From JAEUKQ01 sp964414755 (lineage in GTDB: Bacteria; Pseudomonadota; Alphaproteobacteria; JAEUKQ01), in the NCBI GenBank assembly GCA_964414755.1, contig CAYPXH010000004.1, forward strand, positions 11,302-75,301: DNA of 64,000 nt. The letters run 5' to 3'. The notes below the pieces were generated by a model, which saw only the letters and a list, made by a program, of their open reading frames with translations, was not told the DNA's origin and made no database searches. Position numbers and translations under genes: made by a program. This document shows, in pieces, positions 44,097-52,545 of this stretch. The first letter of the stretch is position 1. Each line of letters opens with the position of its first letter.

Positions 44097-44813
44097 ATGA
44101 ACAAAAAAAATTTAGATCCAGAACATGTGTTGCAGGCAAAACATCAAAACAAGCAAGCGGATGAAGTGATTATAATTGCTGTGGATGGGCCAACAGCAGC
44201 AGGTAAGGGAACAATAGCCAGAAAATTGGCACAACGTCTTGGATTCGCCTGTCTTGATACTGGTTTATTGTATCGTGCCGTTGCTGTTAAAGCATTAGAA
44301 AACAAAATAAACTGGGATGTTGGCCAGGCCAGCAGCTTAAGCATAATTGCTCGTAAATTAACGCCTTTGGATCTTAGTCATCCAGCATTACGGGATGAAA
44401 TTATCGGTCGTGGAGCTTCTATCATAGCGGCCATCCCCGAAGTTCGTAGCGCTTTATTAGATTTTCAAAGACGATTTCATTTACTTGGAAAACCGGTTAA
44501 AGGTGTGGTGCTTGATGGTCGTGATATTGGAACGGTGGTTTATCCGAATGCCCATCTAAAGCTTTTTATAACAGCATCACAACAGGTTCGTGCCGAACGG
44601 CGTTATAAAGAGTTGCTAAATCGTGGACTACCAGTTATATATGCCCAGGTTCTGTTAGATGTACAAGAACGTGATAACCGTGATCAGAAACGGTCTTCCG
44701 CGCCCTTGATACCCGCGACAGACGCCATTATTATAGATAGCTCTAGCCTGAATGCGGATCAAGTATTGGCGATAGCCTTACAGCATGCGCAGAAGAAGCT
44801 AGGTTTATCATAA
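44097..44813 (+). CDS. cmk: Cytidylate kinase
   Basis: P-loop kinase that phosphorylates CMP and dCMP. 238 residues with 'AVDGPTAAGKGTIARKLA', 'DTGLLYRAVAVKAL', 'VVLDGRDIGTVVYPNA' and the lid region 'RDNRDQKRSSAPL', all family marks. The N terminus has about 25 extra residues (Lys/Gln-rich) relative to typical Cmk. An AAGGG element lies 13 bases upstream of the ATG at 44097; a TTG three bases earlier is possible. cmk-rpsA order is conserved in proteobacteria. Confidence 0.95.
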   Translation: MNKKNLDPEHVLQAKHQNKQADEVIIIAVDGPTAAGKGTIARKLAQRLGFACLDTGLLYRAVAVKALENKINWDVGQASSLSIIARKLTPLDLSHPALRDEIIGRGASIIAAIPEVRSALLDFQRRFHLLGKPVKGVVLDGRDIGTVVYPNAHLKLFITASQQVRAERRYKELLNRGLPVIYAQVLLDVQERDNRDQKRSSAPLIPATDAIIIDSSSLNADQVLAIALQHAQKKLGLS

Positions 44814-44916
44814 TAATTTCAAAAAGGTTACCGCCGTTTGGTGGTAATGTAACGGAAACAACAAGACCGCTAATTCGAATATTAGCTGGCCAGACAATAA
44901 ACTAGGACTAAAAATA

Positions 44917-46725
44917 ATGACAAGTAAGGCAAAAAAAAGCGCCGAAAAACAACTAATACAGCCGATGGAAGATTTTGCAGCGTTGCTTGAAGAATCATTT
45001 GGTAATCGGAAAAATATCGAAGGAACAGTTGTTAAGGGTAAAGTAATCCGCGTCGAGAATGATTTGGCGATTATCGATGTTGGCTTAAAATCAGAAGGAC
45101 GCATCGCTTTAAAAGAATTTGCTTCGGCCGGTCAAACACCAGAAATTAAAATTGGTGACGAAGTTGAAGTGTATGTCGAACGTATCGAGGATCGAAATGG
45201 CGATGCCTTGTTAAGCCGTGAAAAAGCACGTCGTGAAGAATCGTGGGTTCAGTTGGAAAATAACTATAAGCAAAATGTCCGTGTTACTGGTGTAATATTT
45301 GGCCGGGTAAAGGGTGGTTTTACGGTCGATTTATCTGGAGCAGTTGCCTTTTTGCCTGGTAGTCAGGTTGATGTACGCCCCATTCGCGATATTACGCCGT
45401 TGATGGGACAACCACAACCGTTCCAGATTCTAAAAATGGACCGCGTACGCGGTAATATTGTTGTGTCACGCCGCGCTATTCTTGAAGAAAGTCGTGCCGA
45501 AGCAAGGTCTGAGCTTGTAGCAGGGTTGAAAGAAGGCCAAATTTTAGAAGGAACGATTAAAAACATTACAGATTACGGTGCATTCGTTGATCTCGGTGGT
45601 GTGGACGGGTTATTGCATGTAACCGATATTTCATGGCAACGTATTAATAAACCGTCTGATGTTCTGTCGCTTGGACAGCAGGTTAAAGTTCAGATTATTC
45701 GCTTTAACCCCGAGAATCAGCGCATATCACTTGGTATGAAACAGCTTGAGTCCGATCCTTGGCAAAATATTAACGATAAATACCCGGTTGGGAAAAGGGT
45801 TCAAGGTCGGATTACAAAAATTATGGATTTTGGCGCCTTTATCGAGCTTGAAGCTGGTGTTGAGGGGTTGATTCATGTCTCTGAGATGAGCTGGACCAAG
45901 AAAAACGTTCATCCAAGCAAAATTGTTGCTATAGGCCAACAGGTTGATGTTGTTGTATTGGCAATTGAAATGGATAATCAAAAACGCCGTATCAGCCTTG
46001 GGCTTAAGCAAATTTCTGAAAATCCATGGACTACTTTCCAGCAACAGCATCCTGTTGGTAGCACGGTCGAAGGTGAGGTGCGTAACGTCGCTGATTTTGG
46101 CTTATTTATTGGTCTGCCAAATGACATGGACGGCATGGTTCACATGTCGGATATTGATTGGCAAAAACCTGGCGAGCAGGCAATGAACGATTTCAAAAAA
46201 GGCGATAAAGTCACAGTGCGTGTTCTTGACATTGATCCGGAAAAAGAAAGAATCAGTTTGGGAATTAAGCAATTGACCGAAGATCCTTTTGCTGGTGCCT
46301 CTGAGACTTACAAAAAGGGTGATATTGTAACCGTTACCATTACATCCATTCAAGATAGTGGTCTTGAAGTTAGCCTTAAAGAAGGTGTTGTAGGCTTTAT
46401 TCGTAAGGCTGATCTTGCCCGTGAACGTGCTGAACAGCGAACTGACCGGTTTGCTGTTGGCGAGAAGGTTGATGCCAAAGTTACAAGCATTGATGCAAAG
46501 ACCCGTAAAGTATCGCTATCGATTAAGGCACATGAAATAGACGAAGAAAAGCAAGCTATGGCTGACTATGGCTCTTCTGACTCGGGAGCAAGCTTGGGTG
46601 ATATTCTTGGTGCTGCTATTTCAAAAGCACAGAAAGATCAAAAAGAACCAGCCAAAGAAACAGCTAAAGAAGCGACAAAAGAAACCAAAACTAAGAAAAA
46701 GAAAACTGAAGAAAAGCAAGTTTAG
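44917..46725 (+). CDS. rpsA: 30S ribosomal protein S1
   Basis: 602 residues with six S1 (OB-fold) repeats: beginning near 'GTVVKGKVIRVENDLAIIDV', then 'VTGVIFGRVKGGFTVDLSG', 'LEGTIKNITDYGAFVDLGG', 'VQGRITKIMDFGAFIELEAG', 'VEGEVRNVADFGLFIGLP' and 'VTVTITSIQDSGLEVSLKEG'. Domains 3 and 4 keep the 'GLLHVTDISW'/'GLIHVSEMSW' ends. S1 brings mRNA to the 30S subunit, mattering most for messages with weak ribosome sites. The last ~45 residues are a Lys/Glu/Ala-rich tail, longer than in E. coli S1 (557 residues). Strong terminator follows. Confidence 0.97.
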   Translation: MTSKAKKSAEKQLIQPMEDFAALLEESFGNRKNIEGTVVKGKVIRVENDLAIIDVGLKSEGRIALKEFASAGQTPEIKIGDEVEVYVERIEDRNGDALLSREKARREESWVQLENNYKQNVRVTGVIFGRVKGGFTVDLSGAVAFLPGSQVDVRPIRDITPLMGQPQPFQILKMDRVRGNIVVSRRAILEESRAEARSELVAGLKEGQILEGTIKNITDYGAFVDLGGVDGLLHVTDISWQRINKPSDVLSLGQQVKVQIIRFNPENQRISLGMKQLESDPWQNINDKYPVGKRVQGRITKIMDFGAFIELEAGVEGLIHVSEMSWTKKNVHPSKIVAIGQQVDVVVLAIEMDNQKRRISLGLKQISENPWTTFQQQHPVGSTVEGEVRNVADFGLFIGLPNDMDGMVHMSDIDWQKPGEQAMNDFKKGDKVTVRVLDIDPEKERISLGIKQLTEDPFAGASETYKKGDIVTVTITSIQDSGLEVSLKEGVVGFIRKADLARERAEQRTDRFAVGEKVDAKVTSIDAKTRKVSLSIKAHEIDEEKQAMADYGSSDSGASLGDILGAAISKAQKDQKEPAKETAKEATKETKTKKKKTEEKQV

Positions 46726-46748
46726 TTTTGATTTGCTTATTAAGCAAC

Positions 46749-46778
46749 AAAAGGCCCGGCTTTATCGGGCCTTTTTGC
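46749..46778 (+). terminator. Intrinsic terminator of rpsA
   Basis: An inverted repeat AAAAGGCCCG / CGGGCCTTTTT with a short loop, starting 24 bases after the rpsA stop and followed by T's. A strong, GC-rich stem in otherwise AT-rich DNA. Confidence 0.93.
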
Positions 46779-46913
46779 TAAACAACTGTTGCAATACAGC
46801 AACATACATAAATTAACTAGTCCTAAGTAGCTTATTTATCAGAATTTTTTATTGTATTAAGACAGACCTGGAAGTATAAAATTTGTTTCATAAATTTAAT
46901 AAAAGGCTTTTTA

Positions 46914-47219
46914 ATGACCAGGTCAGAGTTAGTTACCCAGCTTATGCAACTTCATCCTCTTTTGTCACAACGCGAAGCCGAGCTTGTTGTTGACATTGTT
47001 TTTGACGAAATATCGCGTGCTATGCAGCGTGGTCAGCGAATTGAACTGCGTGGTTTTGGTGTGTTTTCAACGCGTCTTCGTGCGCCGCGTCAGGCCCGTA
47101 ACCCAAAGACAGGTGAAAAATTGCTTTTATCCCACAGAAAGGTACCATTTTTTCGAATCGGTAAAGAATTAAAACAACGCCTAAATAGCAAACAACCCAA
47201 ATCAGCGCTTAAGAGTTAA
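46914..47219 (+). CDS. ihfB: Integration host factor subunit beta
   Basis: 101-residue DNA-bending protein of the HU/IHF family. 'MTRSELVTQLMQLHPLLSQR' is a typical IhfB start. The beta-arm region 'RIELRGFGVFSTRLRAPRQA' and 'RNPKTGEKLLLSHRKVPFFR' matches the IHF-beta type rather than HU. It follows the rpsA terminator, the usual rpsA-ihfB order, and is close to the lapA-like gene and pyrF (spacers of 4 and 10 bases), so ihfB-lapA-pyrF is probably one operon. No clear promoter was seen in the 130-base leader. Confidence 0.95.
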   Translation: MTRSELVTQLMQLHPLLSQREAELVVDIVFDEISRAMQRGQRIELRGFGVFSTRLRAPRQARNPKTGEKLLLSHRKVPFFRIGKELKQRLNSKQPKSALKS

Positions 47220-47223
47220 TAAC

Positions 47224-47427
47224 ATGTCAAAAATTAATTGGATTATTGCGATTCCGGTGATTGCGATCATGATCTTATTTACCGTTACGAATACTCAGTC
47301 GGTGACTATCAAATTGTGGCCTTTTTTCGTGATGGAAACCAAAGTTTTCTTATTGGTTCTTCTGATATTCTTTCTGGGTTTTTGGGTTGGTTGGACAGCC
47401 AAATGGTTCTTAAGAAAACGTAAATAA
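47224..47427 (+). CDS. lapA: LapA-family (DUF1049) membrane protein
   Basis: 67-residue protein with two membrane helices (about residues 4-21 and 37-59) and a basic C-terminal tail ('WTAKWFLRKRK'). In E. coli LapA partners LapB, which controls lipopolysaccharide synthesis through LpxC turnover. The motif 'FTVTNTQSVTIKLWPF' fits the family. Its place directly after ihfB and before pyrF is conserved. No lapB is in the window. Confidence 0.88.
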   Translation: MSKINWIIAIPVIAIMILFTVTNTQSVTIKLWPFFVMETKVFLLVLLIFFLGFWVGWTAKWFLRKRK

Positions 47428-47437
47428 GGTCTTATTA

Positions 47438-48193
47438 ATGCTTAATAGCCAACAAAGTGGTATCGCTGGAAAAGTTAACTTGTTTCTGGCGTTGGATATT
47501 GATGAATTTAATAAAATAAAAGTTATTTTACCCTCTTTGCAAGCCAATATACAAGGAATTAAGGTTGGGCTTGAATTTTTGTATATGCATGGATGGCAAA
47601 AACTGATTGAGATTCGCCAGAATTATCAGTTGTTTGTTGATGTTAAGCTTCATGATATTCCAAACACCGTTGCCAAAGCGGTTCGCGCGTTGGTTAGAAA
47701 TTGCCATCCTAATATAATTACCGTGCACGCCACCGGTGGTGGTGCAATGTTGAAGTCCGCTGTTTTGGAGGCCCAGGAAGAAGCGTATCGTCTAAGCATC
47801 CCAGCCCCAGATTTAATCGCAGTAACTGTTCTTACCAGTCTTGAAAAAAATGACCTAGACGATATTGGTTGCCCTAATTCATCTCTTGCCCAAGTGCTTC
47901 AGTTGGCCAAACTAGCTTTGAATAGCGGTGCGAACGGTGTTGTATGCAGCGGTCAGGAAGTTGGATTGTTGCGGGCTGTTCTTGGGCCTAAAATTCGCTT
48001 GATTGTTCCAGGTATTAGGCCTGCTGGTGAGGCCACTTTTGACCAAAAAAGAGTTACCACACCGACCCAGGCTATTCTGGATGGGGCAACCGACTTGGTT
48101 GTCGGACGTCCAATTATTAACGCTAGCAACCCCACACGTGCCGCACAACTAATTCAGCAGCAAATAACCGATGCGGTATGTCGGCAGGTATAG
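47438..48193 (+). CDS. pyrF: Orotidine-5'-phosphate decarboxylase
   Basis: Final enzyme of de novo UMP synthesis. 251 residues with 'LFLALDIDEFNKIKVILPSL', the catalytic Lys/Asp motif 'VDVKLHDIPNTVAKAVRAL', 'ITVHATGGGAMLKSAV' and the phosphate-binding 'IVPGIRPAGE' and 'DLVVGRPIINASNP'. Type I bacterial enzyme, normal length. Lies ten bases after the lapA-like gene, with AAGG before the ATG. Confidence 0.96.
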   Translation: MLNSQQSGIAGKVNLFLALDIDEFNKIKVILPSLQANIQGIKVGLEFLYMHGWQKLIEIRQNYQLFVDVKLHDIPNTVAKAVRALVRNCHPNIITVHATGGGAMLKSAVLEAQEEAYRLSIPAPDLIAVTVLTSLEKNDLDDIGCPNSSLAQVLQLAKLALNSGANGVVCSGQEVGLLRAVLGPKIRLIVPGIRPAGEATFDQKRVTTPTQAILDGATDLVVGRPIINASNPTRAAQLIQQQITDAVCRQV

Positions 48194-48225
48194 CCTAGCT
48201 AAAGAAAACAAATATTATATCTGGT

Positions 48226-48723
48226 TTATAGCTTATCAATACTGATCTGGTCGGCGATAGGTTTTGTAACTTGTGGTTCAATGTCCCAGGGAAATAAAAT
48301 CCAAGTATCTTGACTGACTTCGGTTACAAAAGTATCAACTAAAGGCCGTCCAGCTGGTTTGGCATAAATACAGGCGAAATGTGCCTTGGGAAGCATTTGT
48401 CGAATGGCTTGAGCTGTTTTACCTGTATCCACCAGATCGTCAATAATAAGCCAGCCCTGGCCGTCGCCCTTAACCTGTTTTAAAATTTTTAGATTTCCTT
48501 GTGTTTCATCATCATAACTGGCAATACAAACAGTATCAACCAGACGAATGTCAAGTTCACGTGCAATTACCGCGGCAGGAACAAGGCCACCACGAGTGAT
48601 TGCAACAATCCCGGTCCAGCGACCTTTGCTAGGACCTTGGTTGACAAGGCGCCAAGCCAGTGCTTTTGTATGGCGGTGAAATTCATCCCAAGTAACGGGA
48701 AAATATTTATTGGTATTTGTCAT
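48226..48723 (-). CDS. gpt: Xanthine-guanine phosphoribosyltransferase
   Basis: 165-residue purine salvage enzyme that converts xanthine and guanine to nucleotides with PRPP. The sequence follows E. coli Gpt: 'VTWDEFHRHTKALAWRLVN', 'ITRGGLVPAAVIARELDIR', the PRPP loop 'LIIDDLVDTGKTAQAIRQML' and 'YAKPAGRPLVDTFVTEVSQD'. I start at the ATG at 48723; upstream codons form no recognisable extension. Its 3' end converges with pyrF. Confidence 0.95.
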   Translation of the reverse strand: MTNTNKYFPVTWDEFHRHTKALAWRLVNQGPSKGRWTGIVAITRGGLVPAAVIARELDIRLVDTVCIASYDDETQGNLKILKQVKGDGQGWLIIDDLVDTGKTAQAIRQMLPKAHFACIYAKPAGRPLVDTFVTEVSQDTWILFPWDIEPQVTKPIADQISIDKL

Positions 48724-48894
48724 GATACACCAGAAGGTAAAAATTATCAAAAAAGCGTTGCTTATTGCTAACTGCTTTCATTTGGAAAAGCAACTACGCA
48801 TCGAAACGACCATTTAACAATATTGTGACAACCAAGCACAATTTAAATCATTTTTGTAATAGCTGTGCAGATTTATTAATTATTTACGCTAGCT

Positions 48895-48910
48895 GTTCAT
48901 ATTAATGAAC
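48895..48910. repeat. Perfect palindrome GTTCAT-ATTA-ATGAAC
   Basis: Six-base arms separated by ATTA, in the leader 113 bases before tRNA-Arg. It looks like an operator half-site pair but nothing identifies a regulator. Confidence 0.45.
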
Positions 48911-48951
48911 ATAGGCATAATTATTTTCTATATTTTTTTAATAATCAGTTC

Positions 48952-48980
48952 TTGCGTTTCCGTGTACGGTCGTGTAAAAG
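48952..48980 (+). promoter_or_regulatory. Probable promoter of tRNA-Arg
   Basis: -35 TTGCGT (preceded by C) and -10 TAAAAG with a 17-base spacer, ending 27 bases before the tRNA. It fits the alphaproteobacterial CTTG(A/C)-type -35 but the -10 is weak. Confidence 0.45.
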
Positions 48981-49007
48981 GTCTGTGGCGTTTCAAATAG
49001 CGCAGCT

Positions 49008-49084
49008 GCGCCCGTAGCTCAATTGGATAGAGCATCTGACTACGAATCAGAAGGTTAGGAGTTCGAGTCTCTTCGGGCGCACCA
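49008..49084 (+). tRNA. tRNA-Arg (ACG)
   Basis: 77 bases with an encoded CCA. Acceptor GCGCCCG pairs with CGGGCGC. The anticodon stem TCTGA/TCAGA closes a loop CTACGAA with anticodon ACG (A34 becomes inosine by TadA), which reads CGU, CGC and CGA. The T-arm is 'AGTTCGAGTCT'. Confidence 0.95.
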
Positions 49085-49533
49085 TTTTAAATACATACTT
49101 GAATTTTATATTCAGAAATATTTTTTAAGCAAAAAGCAGTGAGAAGATTTACGCATTTAAATTATTTTTGTCTTTTCAGTTTCTGAACATCCGCCTAGCG
49201 ATTTGTTGAATTTCGGGCGATATAGATGATAGTGCTTCATGGTCTAGCTGTTGTTGCAACTATCATCGGTATTATTGCCTATGCGCCAGCAATCCTCTAT
49301 TATCAACCTTTTTGTTAAGTCATGAAACTACATATTTCTTGACCCTACTTGTTTTCATACTCTTATACCATTTATAAGGAAAGTCCCTGCTTTTCTAAGT
49401 CATAACGATAACCGCAAGGAATAAAATGGTTAAAATGTAAAAGCATGGGGTATTTTGGTAAAAAATACATCAGTTTGAAAATAACGATAAAGGAATTATA
49501 TATGTCTTTTAAGCATAGAGGTATGGAGAATTT
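49085..49533. other. Intergenic region between tRNA-Arg and yggT
   Basis: About 450 AT-rich bases. No terminator follows the tRNA that I can recognise. A 30-codon frame (49226-49318) encodes a mostly hydrophobic peptide ('HGLAVVATIIGIIAYAPAIL' in its middle) but lacks a good ribosome site, so I do not call it as a gene. The 3' end contains the yggT ribosome site GGAG (49525-49528). Confidence 0.6.
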
Positions 49534-49824
49534 ATGTACTCGTTGTTTCGGTTGGTTGATTTGCTATTGTTGTCGTATAGTTGGGTTCTAATTATTGGGG
49601 CAGTAATAAGCTGGTTAATGATGTTTGATATTATTAATCGGTATAATCCGTTTATTAATCAATTTATGTTTATGCTGCGCGCCATTACTGAGCCACTTCT
49701 AAGGCCAATTCGGCGTATTGTTCGACCAATAAATGGTTTTGATTTTTCCCCCATAATCTTATTGCTAGCTGTTTTTTTGGCGCGTAATTTAATGTATGAA
49801 TATTGGTTGCCAGCTATCCTGTAA
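49534..49824 (+). CDS. yggT: YggT-family membrane protein
   Basis: 96 residues with two hydrophobic segments flanking a conserved loop: 'LLLSYSWVLIIGAVISWLM', 'RAITEPLLRPIRRIVRPING' and 'FDFSPIILLLAVFLARNLM', matching the YggT/YlmG family. Members influence osmotic tolerance or cell division in various bacteria but the mechanism is unknown. A GGAG ribosome site precedes the start. It is followed 12 bases later by the DUF167 gene, the usual order. Confidence 0.92.
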   Translation: MYSLFRLVDLLLLSYSWVLIIGAVISWLMMFDIINRYNPFINQFMFMLRAITEPLLRPIRRIVRPINGFDFSPIILLLAVFLARNLMYEYWLPAIL

Positions 49825-49836
49825 GCAATATCGATT

Positions 49837-50163
49837 ATGGCACACGTTTTAACAACCAAGGAAGACAATAAAGTCACTTTGATGCTTAAGGTTACTCCAA
49901 AAGCAGCGCGTGATCGTATTTTAGGCTGGATAAAACAGCCTAATAACTTGTCTTTATTAAAAATTGCAGTTAGGGCTAATCCCGAGAAAGGCCAGGCTAA
50001 TCTTGCAGTACAGCGATTATTGTCTAAACGATTGGCGATTTCTTTATCGCTGATCAGGCTTGAATATGGCATGAAAGATCAATACAAAAGGATTACGATA
50101 ACCATTGATCCATTGCGTCTGGATCAACTTCTGGAACAGGCAATTAGAGAAGATAATACATAA
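49837..50163 (+). CDS. DUF167 (YggU-like) protein
   Basis: 108-residue protein with the DUF167 landmarks 'LMLKVTPKAARDRILGW', 'VRANPEKGQANLAVQRLLSK' and 'GMKDQYKRITI'. No function is known for the family. The last base of its stop codon is the first base of the folD start (TAATG), so the two are translationally coupled. Part of the yggT-DUF167-folD run. Confidence 0.93.
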   Translation: MAHVLTTKEDNKVTLMLKVTPKAARDRILGWIKQPNNLSLLKIAVRANPEKGQANLAVQRLLSKRLAISLSLIRLEYGMKDQYKRITITIDPLRLDQLLEQAIREDNT

Positions 50164-51089
50164 TGACAGCCAATTCTTCGACCAAAAAGCATCACCTAAC
50201 TATTGATGGTAGGGGGATAGCTCAAGGGTTACTTGAACAATTTAAACTTCAGGTGCAAGAATTATCTTTGCATCATAAAATCATTCCTGGTTTGGCAGTT
50301 GTTCTGGTTGGAGACGATCCTGCAAGCCAGCTTTATGTGGCGACCAAAACGCAACGCGTGCGGCAAATGGGAATCAAGTCGCAGGACTTTTATTTACCCA
50401 AGCAGACTAAGATGGCTGATCTGCAACAGTTGGTGCAAAAGTTAAACGATGATCATGCCATCCATGCGATTTTAATTCAGCTACCCTTGCCCGACCATTT
50501 ATCATCACGCCAAATAATTGATTCGATCAATCCAGCAAAAGATGTTGATGGGCTGCATAGCCAAAATGTTGCCTTTTTGGCAAATGGTCAATCAAAAATT
50601 ATTCCATGTACCCCTGCTGGGTGTTTATATTTATTGCAGCAGGTTTTTCCCGCCGGCATCTCTGGAAAAAATGTTGTGGTAATTGGGAGGTCACATCTGG
50701 TTGGACGGCCAATGGCTTGGCTTTTACTGCAACAAAACGCAACGGTAACAATAGCCCATCGTTATACCAAGGATTTAGCGCTACACTGTCAACGGGCTGA
50801 TATTATTATTGCAGCGGCGGGTTCGGCCGGGTTGGTAAAAGGTGGTTGGGTTCGTCCTGGTGCCGTGGTTATTGATGTTGGTATCAACCGCCTTCCAAAC
50901 CCCAATGTCCCGCGCGGATATGATTTGCTGGGTGATGTTGCTTTCGATGAGGTGCAAGGTAAAGCTGCGGCGATAACACCAGTACCTGGTGGTGTTGGAC
51001 CGGTGACGGTTGCTTTTTTGATCCATAACACGATACAACTTTGCTACCAAAGCCTTGGGAAACCGTACCCAACTATTTTAAAAATTTAG
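50163..51089 (+). CDS. folD: Methylenetetrahydrofolate dehydrogenase/cyclohydrolase
   Basis: Bifunctional enzyme interconverting methylene-, methenyl- and formyl-tetrahydrofolate. 308 residues with 'VLVGDDPASQLYVATKTQRV' (catalytic Lys in YVxxK), 'AILIQLPLPDHL', 'VDGLHSQNV', the NADP site 'VVIGRSHLVGRPMAWLL' and the C-terminal signature 'AITPVPGGVGPVTVAFLI'. Normal length. Its 3' end converges with the amino-acid ABC operon, with no clear terminator between. Confidence 0.96.
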   Translation: MTANSSTKKHHLTIDGRGIAQGLLEQFKLQVQELSLHHKIIPGLAVVLVGDDPASQLYVATKTQRVRQMGIKSQDFYLPKQTKMADLQQLVQKLNDDHAIHAILIQLPLPDHLSSRQIIDSINPAKDVDGLHSQNVAFLANGQSKIIPCTPAGCLYLLQQVFPAGISGKNVVVIGRSHLVGRPMAWLLLQQNATVTIAHRYTKDLALHCQRADIIIAAAGSAGLVKGGWVRPGAVVIDVGINRLPNPNVPRGYDLLGDVAFDEVQGKAAAITPVPGGVGPVTVAFLIHNTIQLCYQSLGKPYPTILKI

Positions 51090-51100
51090 ATTATTATCTT

Positions 51101-51793
51101 TTAAGGTTCATTCGGCCTCAAATGCCGATACAATCGGCGTTCCAGCAAACGAAATACTCCACTAATAACATAGGTCGTAACCAAATAAATAACCGCAATT
51201 GCCAGATAGAAACTATAACTGGCATAAGTGCGGCTAATTAGGTTTTGGGCTGTAGCAGTTAGATCCATCAATGTGATTGCCCCCACTAGCGCACTGGCAT
51301 GCAGCATCTGGATAACCTCATTGGAATAGGCGGGTATCATCAGCCTTAATGTTTGTGGAAGGGTTATCCTGCGAAAAAGCAGCCACCGCGGCATGCCAAA
51401 CGATTTTCCCGCCTCAATCGCACCTTGGGGTATATTCCGGATTGCACCGCGAACAATCTCGGCTGTATAGGCAGCTGTGTTAAGAGTTAAGGCAATCAAA
51501 GCGCACCAATAAGCCTGACTTAATATTGTCCAAAGAAATGAATCTTTAATCCAGCTTATTTGACTGCTACCGTAATAAATCAGGTAAATCTGAATAAGCA
51601 GTGGACTGCCACGAAAAATAAACATGTAAGATTGCGCTAAATACCGCAATAAACGATAGTGGGATAAAGCCGCAAGACCACAAATAAAAGCCAGAAAAAA
51701 CCCCACCAATAAAGATAGTGCGACCAACTCGATGGTCAGCCAGGCACCATTCAGCAAATCGGGAAAATATTGCCAAATAAGCTGAAAATCCAT
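51101..51793 (-). CDS. Polar amino acid ABC transporter permease (HisM-like)
   Basis: 230-residue inner-membrane subunit with the EAA signature 'EAGKSFGMPRWLLFRRITLP' and about five helices. 'MLHASALVGAITLMDLTATA' is characteristic of HisM/AotM-type permeases for basic amino acids. It overlaps the HisQ-like stop by one base (TAATG). With the HisQ-like partner it would form the membrane channel of a binding-protein-dependent importer. Specificity (Arg, Lys, His or ornithine) is inferred only from family resemblance. Confidence 0.9.
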   Translation of the reverse strand: MDFQLIWQYFPDLLNGAWLTIELVALSLLVGFFLAFICGLAALSHYRLLRYLAQSYMFIFRGSPLLIQIYLIYYGSSQISWIKDSFLWTILSQAYWCALIALTLNTAAYTAEIVRGAIRNIPQGAIEAGKSFGMPRWLLFRRITLPQTLRLMIPAYSNEVIQMLHASALVGAITLMDLTATAQNLISRTYASYSFYLAIAVIYLVTTYVISGVFRLLERRLYRHLRPNEP

Positions 51794-52491
51794 TAATTAT
51801 AACCTTTCGTTCGGTCGGGATGGCTTTTATGCTCAAGATACCGAAGCAGCAGAATAGAAATTGCGGTAAGTCCCAAATAAATTAAGGCTGCAGCACTATA
51901 AAAAGTAAGAGGGTCACGGGTTGCGCCTGCTGCGATCCTACTTTTGCGCGCTAATTCTTCAAGACCAATTAAAGAAACAATCGCTGTTGATTTTAACAAG
52001 ACCATCCAAATATTGCCCAAAGCAGGTAAAGAAAAACGCCACATTTGCGGTATCAGGATACGCCATCCAACAAGCCAACGGCTCATGCCACACGCATAGG
52101 CAGCTTCGATCTGCCCCTTAGGGATAGCTTGGAATCCGCCACGGAAAGCCTCTGTTGCATAAGCACCATATACGAAACCAAGTGTTAAGCATCCTGCCAT
52201 GAAGGGACTTATCTCGATAAAACCTTGTGGTTCTGCCCACAGTGAAATAATAAAAGCCAATAATTGCGCACCCTGAAAATACAAAATCAGTAGTAAAACA
52301 TATTCTGGAATCCCACGGATAATCACTGTATAGCAACTAGCGATAAAATTGATAATTTTTGATCGGGTCAGTTTTGCATAAGCAGCGATAAGCCCAAAAA
52401 AAAGAGCAATTGTGAACGAAGTTACAGCAATTAGGACAGTCATAAAAAAACCATCCCAAAGCATCCATCCATAAGCGGAAATATTCTGCAT
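51793..52491 (-). CDS. Polar amino acid ABC transporter permease (HisQ-like)
   Basis: 232 residues, HisQ-type permease. Landmarks are 'GWMLWDGFFMTVLIAVTSFT', 'CYTVIIRGIPEYVLLLILYF', the EAA loop 'EAAYACGMSRWLVGWRILIP' and 'LKSTAIVSLIGLEELARKSR'. It is the partner of the HisM-like gene, overlapped at its stop. It lies behind an intrinsic terminator that follows the binding-protein gene, which probably holds its expression below that of the binding protein. Confidence 0.9.
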   Translation of the reverse strand: MQNISAYGWMLWDGFFMTVLIAVTSFTIALFFGLIAAYAKLTRSKIINFIASCYTVIIRGIPEYVLLLILYFQGAQLLAFIISLWAEPQGFIEISPFMAGCLTLGFVYGAYATEAFRGGFQAIPKGQIEAAYACGMSRWLVGWRILIPQMWRFSLPALGNIWMVLLKSTAIVSLIGLEELARKSRIAAGATRDPLTFYSAAALIYLGLTAISILLLRYLEHKSHPDRTKGYN

Positions 52492-52504
52492 CAGTGGCCA
52501 ATAA

Positions 52505-52533
52505 AGAAAAAAGGGGTTTTGTACAAACCCCTT
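52505..52533 (-). terminator. Intrinsic terminator between binding-protein and permease genes
   Basis: On the minus strand AAGGGGTTT (52525-52533) pairs with AAACCCCTT (52511-52519) around a short loop, followed by about six T's. It begins 12 bases after the binding-protein stop. It parallels the oppA terminator and probably lets some transcription through to the permeases. Confidence 0.88.
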
Positions 52534-52545
52534 ATGTTAGAAAAA

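Noticed and set aside
49502..49590. Short frame overlapping the start of yggT
   Set aside because: Its sequence overlaps yggT in another frame and contains the yggT ribosome site.
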